From Mnemiopsis leidyi (lineage: Eukaryota; Ctenophora; Tentaculata; Lobata; Bolinopsidae), in contig JH153187.1 in NCBI GenBank assembly GCA_000226015.1, positions 113,977-177,976 on the forward strand: 64,000 nt of DNA, given 5' to 3'. How positions within the stretch are numbered: position 1 is the first letter of the stretch; each line of letters begins with the position of its first letter. The notes under the pieces were generated by a model. The model saw nothing but the letters and a program-made list of their open reading frames with translations, had not been told where the DNA came from and searched no databases. Positions 1 to 12,400 of the stretch are shown one piece after another. Position numbers and translations under genes: made by a program.

Positions 1-248
1 CTTTGCAAAGTTATTCTCCGCTGATGCATATTTTTTTCGCGTATTTACTACTGCGCGCCGCATTTTTTAGGTTGATTTGCTAGTTATACACTCATAACTT
101 CCACCAGGAACATCTTTTTTCAATTATCGAAGTTGTGATCACCAGCTGAGAGTCTCCTCTTTCCAACAATGTATAACATGCCGTGCAAGCAGTTATACAG
201 AAAAATCACAACCTGGTCCTATTCTGACTGCACAGGTCGCGTAGGGTC

Positions 249-494
249 AACGGGCGATGCGCGTCTAGAATTTCTTCGAAATTCATCGCCAGGCCAGGCC
301 AGAAATGCGTGACAGCGCGTGATGGCCGCGACAGTAGGTTATCAACCTACAAGCGTAGGGATAGCAGTATTTAAAAATTTTAATTTTAATTCTTAGCATT
401 TCTTGTAGGTTGATAACCTACTGTCACGGCCATCACGCGCTGTCACGCATTTCTGGACTGGCGACAAGAAATTCTAAACGCGCATCGCCCGTTA
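249..494. repeat. Inverted-repeat (MITE-like) element
   Basis: The left arm, about 249-353, is the reverse complement of the right arm, about 402-494, with a few mismatches and small gaps, around a 48-base AT-rich loop. Each arm carries an inner palindrome of the form GTAGGTT-N3-AACCTAC at its loop end. No reading frame lies inside. A degraded single-arm copy lies near 770-835, and the palindrome core recurs near 45690-45715. This fits a non-autonomous DNA element or fold-back repeat; the family is not known to me. Confidence 0.75.
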
Positions 495-1689
495 AAGCAT
501 TTCATAAACGATAAAATAGAAATATGTTGTCGATGTGTTAGTACCCGACCCGCGCGCGGCTCGCATGATCAATCGCAGCTTGCTGCTCTCCTGGCGTTTC
601 GTTAGAACGTTAGACGGATATCATCTCGTCAAGAAATATGAAATATTGATACCAATCATTTCTTCACTATCAGCTTCGATCACGCCGCGCACAAAGCACG
701 CGCGCGGCAGCAGTCAGGATCATCAATCCTGGATCCAATCAATCATGAATCATGACGCTGGATCAAACATAACGCGTCTAAAAATTTTTCGAAATTCGAG
801 ACGGACGTGATGGCTGCGACAAGTAGGTTACCAACCTATTAACGATATTATATATTCGTCTACCAGAAAAAAGCCAAGCAGCAGTAGTACTTGTATTCTC
901 CACAGAGCTTATATTTTGTGTTTATGTTGTCCTAATTTTCAGTATCGTAAAAATGAATGATTTAAATATTGTGATCAAGACTTAAGTTATGAGGTCAAGT
1001 TTTGATCCAAACTGTCTGCGATTGTGGTTGTTTTTCACGCACTGGTTGTTTTTCATATATTAAACCCACACCAGTGATCTGTCAAATTATGTATAATATA
1101 AAATGATCATAATTTGCATCTTTCTCCTATTCTTAATTATATATTTTTGTTATTATTTGTTTTCTTAATAGTGCAATCTTACGTTTCAAGCTGAGGAAAT
1201 GATAAGATTCTTATTGACACCCCCAAAAAACATTCATTTGTTTTAGTGCTGGGATGTCTTGTTTGAAATTCAATAGTCAAGATAATATCTTATGATTCAT
1301 ATCTGAAAATTAATGAAATGTAGTTTGTTCAAGTATGGCTCCTAGATTTCATTTTAACATTATTCTTATGCTTTTATGTTACTTTCACCCTAGGTTAAGT
1401 ATAAGTTTGTTTGATTGAAGTGTGGTGAATAAAAGTTAAAACTCAACCAATAAGATATAAATCGTTTTTAGCACCAGCACAACATAACATTTCTTGATTT
1501 CTTGATATCTGTAAAAATAGAATTTTCTGAGCTCGGGGGGTTGGGTGCATGAGCCTTTTGAGATGCTGGTGAAGCGTGCTGTTTTGTCAGACTATGCCGT
1601 CTCACACGTCGCTCTGCGCGTGTCTGCAGCCCCGAAGCATGTTATTCTGCCACACTTCGTGCTGCCAGTAATTCTGCCACACGTGATGA

Positions 1690-1895
1690 TTTATGGATTT
1701 GAAACTATGAAATTCGGATTCCTCGTCTAGTTTTATGTCAAAATACTGGTCTAACTTTTTTCCTTGCTCGAAGTTGAAAATTTCCATTTTGGGGCTTTAT
1801 AAGGGATCACTCAAATTTGAATTCCTCGTCAAATTTTACATCAAAATACTGGTCTAACTTTTCTTCTAGCTCAAAGTTTTTTGGCCTTAAAATAT
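1690..1895 (-). repeat. Dispersed repeat family A, copy 1
   Basis: On the minus strand this contains two roughly 100-base units with the core GAAAAGTTAGACCAGTATTT, followed by an aspartate/glutamate-rich open stretch. Related sequence occurs at about 24895-25075, 48340-48555 and 57555-58045. I do not recognise the family. Confidence 0.6.
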
Positions 1896-3009
1896 TATAT
1901 ACTTTATTTGGCCTTGGTTAGGGGCCCTGTCAAAATCCTTCTTCTAGGATGCATCTTAATTACTTTTTACTGTTTTATTATTGATTCATCTTACATTCCA
2001 TTGCATAAGCAGTTTTATGAGCAAGGCCATATATCTGACTAAATCCCTGCAGTAATTTACACCAGAGGCAGTAGTTTTTCATGGTCAAAAGTGCCAAAAT
2101 TTACGATGCAATGATAAATATTTCTAATTTTGTGGTCATTTCGCGGCAAATTTCTAATTTTAGGGACATTTCGCAGCCATAATTTCAAACTGAAGTCAAT
2201 TTCTTAATCTTGAACACATCTCCTTAAGAGCTCACGTGATTGATGAACCATCAGATGTGATACAATCACATAATATTCTTGATGTGTGATCTGATCGTGG
2301 TATCAGAGGTTTGCACACCATGCACCAGCTTACAAGCTCTGGCACTCCCTCAAGTGGTGTCAAGTTGCAAAATTGACAAAACAGGTTTCCACCATTGGCG
2401 TAGAAAAGTTGTTAACCAAATTCTGCAACACGAAATTCTGTCTCTTAATAGCAGGTGGTGAGGCAGACACCTCAGATCAGATCTAGATGTCTTATTTTGG
2501 AAGCGATCCATAAACAATCAACTATCGAGTTTCAAAAAACAATCAACTATCGAGTGTCAATCGATATAAGCTTAATGAGACAATTGGCAAGGTGTGGTAA
2601 ACAAGGTATGATGATTGGTTAAGTTCATTGAGAAGATTATCCAGCTCCATTCCAAAGTATAACGTTTGGTCAAATTTGTATCGTTTGGTCAAATTTTGTA
2701 ACGTTTGGTCAAATTACATTGGATGGAAATTCAAGCACTGAAAAAGAAAAATTTCGTGATTTATTGTGGGAAAATGATGAAATCGTGATTGGTCGTGGGG
2801 AACTGGCAATTTCGGAATTTGTAGCGGCAAAACCCTTATTTCACTATTTGTCCCGGAAAACTGCAACTTTCGCAATTTCACCACCACTGCAAAGAACTTC
2901 TGCCCCTGTTTGACACTGTATACAGAAGCAACGAATCAAGCTAGCTTCTTTATTTTTTAATCAATATAACTTGGTTTTTGAACTAATGAAGGGACAATGT
3001 CCTTTACAC

Positions 3010-3250
3010 CCTAGAATATGCCCTAGGGTCAATGGTAGAAAACTTGACCATGACTAATGACACCAGGAATTTTCCCTACGATAACAGTCAAAATGGACAT
3101 TTTATGGTAAAATTTCAGTCTTATTTTGCTTCACCATTTTAAGCATAAAAAATTTGGATGGTCATGGTCAAAATTTTGACCATTTGAGATAATATTCAAA
3201 AATTTGTCCATGTTCATGGTAATATTTTTGACTATTTGACTATAACACCT
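3010..3250. repeat. TGGTCA/TGACCA-rich dispersed repeat
   Basis: The stretch is built from short direct and inverted copies of TGGTCA and TGACCA separated by AAATTT-type spacers. The same texture returns at about 7575-7690 and 60745-61000, so it is a dispersed family rather than a local accident. No coding potential was seen. Confidence 0.55.
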
Positions 3251-3407
3251 AGATGTAGGTAAAAAAGTTTTGGTTACGTACCTCCCTAATCAGCTTAAAT
3301 ATGGAACTGTGTCTGGAAGTCGACAAAGTGCTGATACCTTCAGAAAGTTAATATCTCATTTCTCAACTATAAGTTCCCTTAGGATATGTAGTTCAGAGCA
3401 CCTGATC

Positions 3408-6400
3408 ATGCCACAGAAAAGTGACAAAGGTCCTGCTGATCGTGGCCCGTCTAGTGAGTTGAATTTTTAAATATAACAATTTTTAATGTCATTGAAGCAT
3501 TTAGGATTTTTGTTAATGATTTTATGGGCTTGATGATTATCAAGGATTTGTTGAATCCTTGATAATCCTTGCCTATTTTCTAGCCACATTATTTCACTGC
3601 TATTAAAAGAATTGAAAGTTTTTTTCTTTTTTCTTTTAGCTATACTATATTTCTGTCCCTGAAAATTCTCAAATCAAAATTCAAAACCTCGCTAAACTCA
3701 CACTTGCAGGTCGAGTCACAGTGGTCACATATCGCAACAAATGTGAGATCCTGATAACTGGGGATACGAAAGGACTGGAGATAATATCTGATGTTTGTGA
3801 TATCTTTAAACTACCAGAGGTTTGTCCCTGCTAACTTATTTACTTCTTTTCTAAAGATAATATAAAGACACTTGTGAGATTCTTGTAAGGGATTGAGGTC
3901 ACCTTTAACGTCTGTTGTAAGCATACTACATCGTGTAGTTGAGTCCAGTGCAATACACAATACCTGCACCCGGATACGAAGTATCACACACACACACACA
4001 ACTACACGGTTTATATAACGTAATGTTTTAATGCTGCACGTGGTATAGAGGTTGGGTGTATGCTGCCAAGGACACGTTAAGGGGCTGATAGTGTAGTCAA
4101 GAATGTTTAGTTAACATGATCTTAACTAACATATAGTGTGTTACAAGTACTTCCCGGAAAACGGATAATTGCATAATTCTCACCGTAAGGGTGGTCAGTT
4201 GGCTTAGTTTCTGAAGCAGAGTCCGTGTTAATCGTTCTTATTAGGCACAGCTGATAAAGCTGGTTAAAGGAGCGAGCTAATCAGACAAATTTTCCTTTAA
4301 AGGTGTCTTCTCCATTAAGTTGGTTCTACATAATAAGGAACCATTTGAGGGATAAACTAGCTGGATAATATGTTTACATATTTCTTCTGTTGAGAATGTT
4401 AACCTTCCTGTAAACACTACGTAATCAAATTAGTGTAGGTATCGTGTTTCTGTTGCCCCTCAGCTTCGCAATTAGAAACAACGTACATGGAAATATATTT
4501 CTTATAATGTCGCGCAGGGGGCACTGTTGTTAACTGGAGTCTCATATTTTGAATTAGAGTTACACATTGCAGTGTTATGATCATATTATAATCATATAAA
4601 ATTTTACCGTATTGCAATGCTAAGTTAATGTGATAGTTGTTGTAACTAATCTAGCGTTAATTAGATTCGTTAAAACAATACGCCTAACGCAGTTTTGGCA
4701 GGACACCTGAAACCTTACAAATAATAACTCCACTGTTTAACTCAATCTGTATACATATGTATGCTAAAAACGAAAATTTCTGGCTCGGTGCCAGTAGAAA
4801 TGACAAATCACGCAGTTATCGGTGCTTGACCTTCATAAGTCGTGTATTATCATTCAGAAATGTATTAAGTTAGAGATGTTTTAGCCGCTGCTATAAAGCT
4901 GTAAACCTTCACACACATTAAGACCGATGTAGTACACTCTACACTTCGTAATACAATAGATGAGCTTGTTGTAGTGCCATGTGTATCACATGTTTAATGT
5001 GTACTGTGTTGCTTTGTGTATGCCAAGTAAACAAGACGTGCCAATTAACTAACTGGAATTTATGACATACCTACAGAGACTTCTCTTAATGCGCGTTCTA
5101 TATCGACTTTATGTGGATACGATCGATGGGAAATTCTTAGTCACCTTATTTTTAACTACTGGCAGAAGAAACAATAGCAATTACAATTAGCATATGTGTT
5201 CTGTCATGAAGTTCAGTTATACACTCTTTATTTCGTTGCTAATTTGTGCCTCCGTTATCAGCATCGCTTATCATCTCAGCAACTATCACTGACTCGCAGC
5301 TACAGCTTGTTATACGGCTACTATGTATATCGTGTATATCTGATCATGCCGACAGTCGCAGAAAGATTTAATTTTGATAAGGTGGAGACTGGAGATCGAT
5401 GGACAAAATTTTCTGCTTGATAGTTGATACCGTTAAACTATGTAAAGTTAATTGCGTTCAAGAACTGAATCAAGTCAGTGCGATTAGAATTGGTAACAAG
5501 AGGGATTTAGCTACAAAGTTTTTGCAAGCCATGTAGCTCATCGAGAGACAGCACAACATGATCATCAATCAGAGGATGCACGTGAGTCAGAATCAGTCTC
5601 GTATGATCGAGCTGCAGGATCAAGTCGTACCACTACACTCTACAGTAGCGTCTTATTACAGCAAGAGAGGGACTTTCAAGTGCAAAAGAGTTTAACGAAG
5701 ATCTCTAAACCGAGATTTTTGAGAGTGTTCAGAGAGAAGTCAGTTCAGTTGAACAAAGCTTTAGCGATGTGGTGAAATCCGGTACTGTCAAAAACTCAGC
5801 TGCGATTTCTGCAGAATCCATCAAATCGGTTGCCAAGCAGATTTCTTTGGATGAGGAGTTGGGTAGAGACATCTTGGTTTTTGGGCTCTGTGAGGAGGAC
5901 AATGAGGAGATCAATAGCAAAGTCTCAGAAGTACTGGAAACACTGGGAGAGAAACCCCGAGTTGAGGCTTGTAGAATCGGCAAGAAATCAACGTCAGCTG
6001 CAAGACCGGTTAGATTTCCTTTTCCAGTTCTTCAATTGTGCAGCAAATACTTAATATTTCGAGTAAACTGAGTAGGACTGAGCAATTAAAGGGGGTGTTT
6101 CAGGTTCCTAGCTCCTGATCGCACAGCAAAAGAGAGTGCTCAGCATAAAGAGCTTGTCTTAGAGCTTAAAAGAAGAGCTGAAGTTGAGAATGACAAAAAA
6201 CTCTTCATTAGGCATTAGCGGAGGAAAGATCTGTAGCCTTGAGAGGAAGAAATAAGTTTTTTCAAATATCTAGCGTGTGGTTAGCATAGGCCATAGTTCA
6301 GCTCTATGAGTATTTGTCTTCGGCGTTTGTTGAGTTTGGCAGAAGACTCTTCAACCATTTGAACTTACTTATACAAAGCTGGATAGTTTTCAAGGCTTTA

Positions 6401-9400
6401 ATCTTTGCGTGACCTTTGCTGATGTCGCTGCTTCAATGCTCAGTAGTCACTTAGTACAGCTTTATTTAATGCTATCTATTATAATTTCTAATGATTCACT
6501 GGTAGGCACTTGAGGTCAGGTAGACAGGTAGTTAAATCTAATTATATATTTTCTATCTAGGTATATTTGTCTAACAATAAACTCTGTATACTGCTTAGAA
6601 CTCCCGGTGTGGTTCATCTCTGGGTTAACAAACACACAAACAAGATTTGGAGTCATGGGTTTTGAACAATTGGAGGTAACGTCGACATAGCCTAGCCAGC
6701 TTTTCGCTTAATGTATTTTTACGCAAACATCTAGTAGAGCCTAGATATAAAAATACCATAACGTATAAAGATACCATAACATGAAACTTGCAAGTACCCG
6801 ACCCTAAATCATGACCCTCTTTTTTCAAAGTGTACAGAAAGCATTCTTGAATAAAAATGTGAAACATATGAAATTTTGAATAATTAGAAGCCCTGCCCGC
6901 CGTCTGACAGTTATAAATGAAAGTCGTTAAAGTTTTCAATAAAACCAAGTTTTACCTGCAATAAACCAGCCCAAAGCTCAGTGTTGCATAAGTTTTGAGG
7001 TGACATCTTCACGTCTGTAGACAAATAAGAATAGTTCAATATAGTTTTCTTTGTCTTCACAACAATATGTTGGAATGTCTCTCATGTTTTTAATTCTGTG
7101 TGAAACAATTTCTTTTTCCTGAGAATTTATCGGAGGTTTGAGAAAGAAGACTCTAGAATAGGTAACTCTTGAATTTCTATAATTAGTATCGGATCAAAAT
7201 TGCATGACCCATCATTAACGCAGTAAGGCTAAATCGCGTCTCTTTGTTTGCCCAATTAATGTTAGAAATATGTTATTTAAATCTTTATCTTCATTTTACC
7301 AAAATAAAAGAGGAATTCCATAAAATTTGTCCCTGAGTTAGCGCAATTCGCCCCACATTGCTTAGCAATACAAAATCTTGTTCCTAGCATCTAAAAGGTC
7401 CAGGGTTGATATTATATATTTGAGTATTTGTAATATTGGGGAGAAGGAATGCCGGACGGCGTGATACCGATCATGTCACCCTGGATTCCTATTTGACAAT
7501 AGCAAAAGTATGACCACAGCCAGTGAGATCCCAAAATAATTCTTATTGTCATGATCAAAAGTTGCATTTTGCACACAGACTCTCGTGAAAAATGTTTTAT
7601 TTTGACCATGGCAGTTTTGCAGTTTTGGTGATGATAATTATAATGGTTTCATTTTGACCATTTGACCACGAGAGCCAGGCTAAGACTTACACCCCCTAAA
7701 TGTTCTACATCACCAAGTGATTCTGTTAAAGTACGTTTAGGTCTGTAAGTGTATCAGTTATCACGAATAGAACAATGTTAAGTTTCTAATGCGTACTATG
7801 TAACTACTCAGAAATCAATAATATATGATCTCTATCTCCACTCCCTAGACCAGACTGACACATACTTTAGAATAAATAAGTTCTCAATTTGGACATGTAA
7901 AAATCAAATTAAGTCCGTTACAGCCCCTGAAAAATAACCAATTCCACAATCATGCGAACTTACAGCATCACCCGCGTCCCGTAATGGCAGATTAAAACTA
8001 ACTTCGTGACAGCTCCAGAGAGAAGAAGTGCGGAACGGCGGGATTTAGAGCCGACCTGTTAACAGGGCAGCTCGTCTGTATCTTGTAATGGTGGATATAT
8101 TTAGATCGGTATTTGGGGGATATCTGTATTTAGGATTAATATCCTGATAATATCAGGATATATATGTAACTCCCATCTTTGTAATTTTCTCTCGATAGTA
8201 TGTAATAGAAATAGATGAATCGGACTTATTACATTTGCATTGGATCCAAAACCAACGGATCCAAAAACATTGAATCCAAAAACTCTAGAAAAATGAAACT
8301 TCGGATGATAACTCCGTTACTGATGCAAAATTCTTTTAAGATATTCTTGTTTATTATCTTACCCACACGATAATCATAGGTCTTTCGGGATAACAAGGGC
8401 AACTTTGATATTCATTATGATTTTTTTCAATTTATGGCTGATCTTATGCTTAGAATACAAAACTCCAGAAATCTTGACAAATCGGGGAACAGGAGAACAT
8501 ATTTTAAAGTTAAAAGTTGAATATTTGTAAAATATTGCAACTATCTACAAGTAAGAAGTAACAACCCCCCCTCTCCTCTCTCCAATCACTTGCCACTAGA
8601 GCGGATTGCTGGGTAATATAACGCCCTTGTCAGAGAAGCACTTTACGTCTCGTTCCCAGTGCTACTTATACCTTTTGTGTCCCGCATGTGTATACATCTT
8701 GTGTACAGGGGAAATGTCCCCATATTGTGACACTTTCTCATTATATCACATAACAATATCTCACATCTCAATATCTCACATCTCAATATATCACATCTCA
8801 ATATTTCACATATCAATATCTTACATCTCAATATCTCACATCTCAATATCTCACATAACAATATATCACACATCTCAATATCTCACATCTCAATATCTCA
8901 CATCTCAATATCTCACATCTCAATATCTCACATCTCAATTGCTCACATCTCAATATCTCACATCTCAATATCTCACATCTCAATATCTCACATCTCAATA
9001 TATCTCACATCAATTGACGATGATCTCAGTAAATATCTCACAACAACAAGACCTCGTGAGCCAATCTCATTGACAGTGCAGTAAAAACTAGTCATACAAT
9101 TTACAGTCCTGTTCTCTCTGGAAGAAGAACTCCATGAATAGAAGAACTCCATCAATTCTTGTTAGAGGAACAGGGAACTTCATGAATAGACGTGACGGTG
9201 GGATATAATTGAAGACTAGCCAAGTCAAGCAGAAATGACAAGACAATCAGATAGCTCGTTTGAGTTCATCATGTACCCTGGAAATTCGCAATTTTGTGAT
9301 GTAAGCTTATGCGGCCCAAGCTTACATCATCATATTTGCACTTTGTATGGAGGAGTTGTACTTCTGTAATTATCATGTCACCTAGTGCTTATATTGGAAA

Positions 9401-12400
9401 CATAATAAGTGTTGACTTTTACATTCTCTTTTACATAGATAGCGATGAACTAGTTCAAGTTAATGAAGGATTCCCAACTTATCTCCATCTCTTTATCCGT
9501 GACGTGGATCACCACACCCGACCTTGACAGTCACATCTGTCGCTCATTGAGTGTCGTTATGACTTATGTGTCCGGAACATGCCTCACATATTTCGCAAGA
9601 TTTAATGATACCTGCAAGTTGCAACAGTAACGGCACAGCTTCTATAGCTCAACTCTATATTATATTTCTTCTTCGGAGTGGAACTCAATCTTTCGAGAAA
9701 TTTCAGTCTGCCTATTTCGGAGTGACCCTAAAACTTGCGTCTAATTTCAGCCTGCCTATTTCGGAGTGACACTTAATCTTGCGTCTAATTTCAGTCTGCC
9801 TATTTCGGATTGAGACTAAAACTTGCGTCTAATTTCAGCCTACCTATTTCGGAGTGAGACTAAAAGTTGCGTCTAATTTCAGCCTGCCTATTTCGGAGTG
9901 AGACTAAAACTTGCGTCTAATTTCAGCCTGCCTATTTCGGAGTGCGACTAAAACGAGAAGGCGGAACTTTCTGGATCGAGAACGACGACACGATCAGACA
10001 AGTATGCGGTAAGAGATGGCTGGAGACAGTCAAAGTTCTGGAGTTCAGGATACGCTTCTTTCCGCCGGACCTTACTAGGATATCAGACGATAATATCATG
10101 TAAGTATTGCACCGGTGTGGATTTGTGGCATTAACCTCTCGAAACTTATTTATTTTTGTTCAACAATACTTCCTTAACAATGCTTCTCCTTAATAGTATG
10201 CGTTTCATTTGTTAGATTTAAGTCAGACTTATGACCTGTGTGTAGGGCGTAATGCAATTGTTAGCTTTTAGTATCATAGTGCAACGTATACACTCACTTT
10301 TCTTTGATTGAGCTGGAATTTGCAAAATTGGATTTTTATCATACATGATCTAATTACACACCTTCCTCATTCTACACCTTAAATGTGCAGCGAGGAATGT
10401 GACCAAGTCACCCTCAGATGTGCGACATATTGTAAGGTATCTGAACTATAAATATAGTATAAATACACACCCAATATTCTACCTCGTGATAAATTATTTA
10501 AACTTTCACCGCTGATTCTAGATAAAGTAATAGATATTTGCAATCTGCTACGTTCGTGTACACACCTACCTACTGTACTGTCTTCCTGGAATGAACTCTT
10601 TAGCACTGAGCTAAAGACTTGTTATCCTCTTGTTAACATAATGTGACAATGCGTGTTAACATTGTGTTAACTCTCATCTATTGACACAATGTTAACTTTT
10701 CTATTAAGACTGTGTTAACTCGCTTGTCAGTACCATTACAACTCTTCTATAGCACTATAACACTGTATCACTATAACACTATAACACTATAACATTGTAA
10801 CACTGTGTCACTATAATACTGTAACACCTCCCCTAGAAACGCGTACTTCACACATTTACGAGACGATGTCATAAAGGGAACCTTAATGACAGATCCGTCT
10901 ACAGCTGCACTGCTGTCTGCCCTTATCTTACAAGGTAATCCACTCTTACCTGTTTTACATCTTACAAGGTAATCCACACTTGTATGTTTTACATCTTACA
11001 AGGTAATCCACTCTTGTCTGTTTTACATCTTACAAGGTAATCCACACTTGTCTGCTGTTTGACAGTCAAGCAGTGATCTGTTGGCTCCTGTATGTGCTCT
11101 GTTTTGATAGTAAGTAGAGACTGTGTTTTTCATTTCGTCGTCAGTAAAACACTCGCCGCCAAACCCATTGCATTTGATTTAACACATGATCTTACTTGTA
11201 GTCTGACACATGATCTGACTATTTACTTGTAGTCGGACACATGATCTTACTTGTAGTCTGACACATGATCTGACTTGAAGACTGACATATGATCTATCAC
11301 TTCAGCTGATAGCGGTAACTATGATCCTATGGTTCATGACGCAGATTTCATCAGACAAGCGGATTGTCTACCAAGTGTAAGATATTTCGATTTTCCGAAT
11401 ATTTTTCATCATGATCTTTGCGGTTTAAATCGACTTAGCATTCTGAACTATTCTGTATTGATGTATAAACGTCCTTTATCGCGCCTCATATACTACACAA
11501 AACATGTAAAACATATTTGACGATAAATCAAATCATTTTCTGCAGAGATATTCAAAAAACAACAGTTCTATGATAGACAGTATTGTGATGGAGTATGAAA
11601 AAACTAACGTAAGTAATATAGTAGTAGATATATAGTAGATATAGTAGTAGATATAAGAAAGATAAAATTCATATTTTTATCCCAATTTTTACTTTAAAGT
11701 TTATTGGCACTGTTACGTACAGGCGCGCCGTGTTATGTTGCATTGTTGACTGATTCAAAACAAACCGGTTTTCAGTGGAACGCGGCCAGTTGAAGCCATG
11801 GTCGAGTTTCTGGACAAATCTCAAAATCTGCACGACTGTGGAGTGGATTACTATCCGACTAAGGTATTGTTGTTTTCCTATTTTAGACTAATACAACGGT
11901 AGTACGTTTTCTGTAGTTAAAACGACTTTGTTCTTAGCCTACATTTCTATGGCCTAAAAAAACCCTCTTGTATAACATTAATTTATCACTCAATTACAAT
12001 TAGATAATCACCCTGTTAAGTTTTAATTTGATGAAACGCCTAGTTATTCCCTCGTCCGTGTTTTGTCCTATATTTCGTACACCAGCTGCAAGATCAGATG
12101 AAACTCATCTTCGTTTCGCAATCTGTCGACGGCATTTCGGGTGTTTATTTGAAATTCAAACCTAAGTTTTTTATCCGAAAATACCTAATAATTATTCCGA
12201 GAATTTTATGTGATTTACTCCTGCTGATCTCGGAGTCATGTTGTACCAGTAATCTCAATAATAAGCGAGGAATTAAGAAACGTGATATGGATAGAAATGA
12301 CACGATGTAATGTAATCTACAGCTGTGTTAACATTGAGGGATGAAGAGTGTTGTGTTGTGGCAACGTTAATATCAAGAATGTTGGGGCGGCCCCAACAGT

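Larger units (their letters stand above)
1..3407. other. Left flank without recognised gene
   Basis: No exon with family resemblance and splice sites was found on either strand. The stretch holds the inverted repeat at 249-494, a reverse-oriented copy of a dispersed repeat at about 1690-1895, and TGGTCA-rich repeat sequence at about 3010-3250. Open frames here are short and look like chance. Confidence 0.5.

Noticed and set aside
8743-9012. Possible CRISPR-like array (and other short tandem arrays)
   Set aside because: Units are directly adjacent without unique spacers, and the DNA is animal nuclear sequence.
8606-9073. Open frame of 155 residues rich in Ile, Ser and His, and its minus-strand partner
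   Set aside because: Created by the 15-base minisatellite; the period is a multiple of three, so frames stay open by arithmetic.
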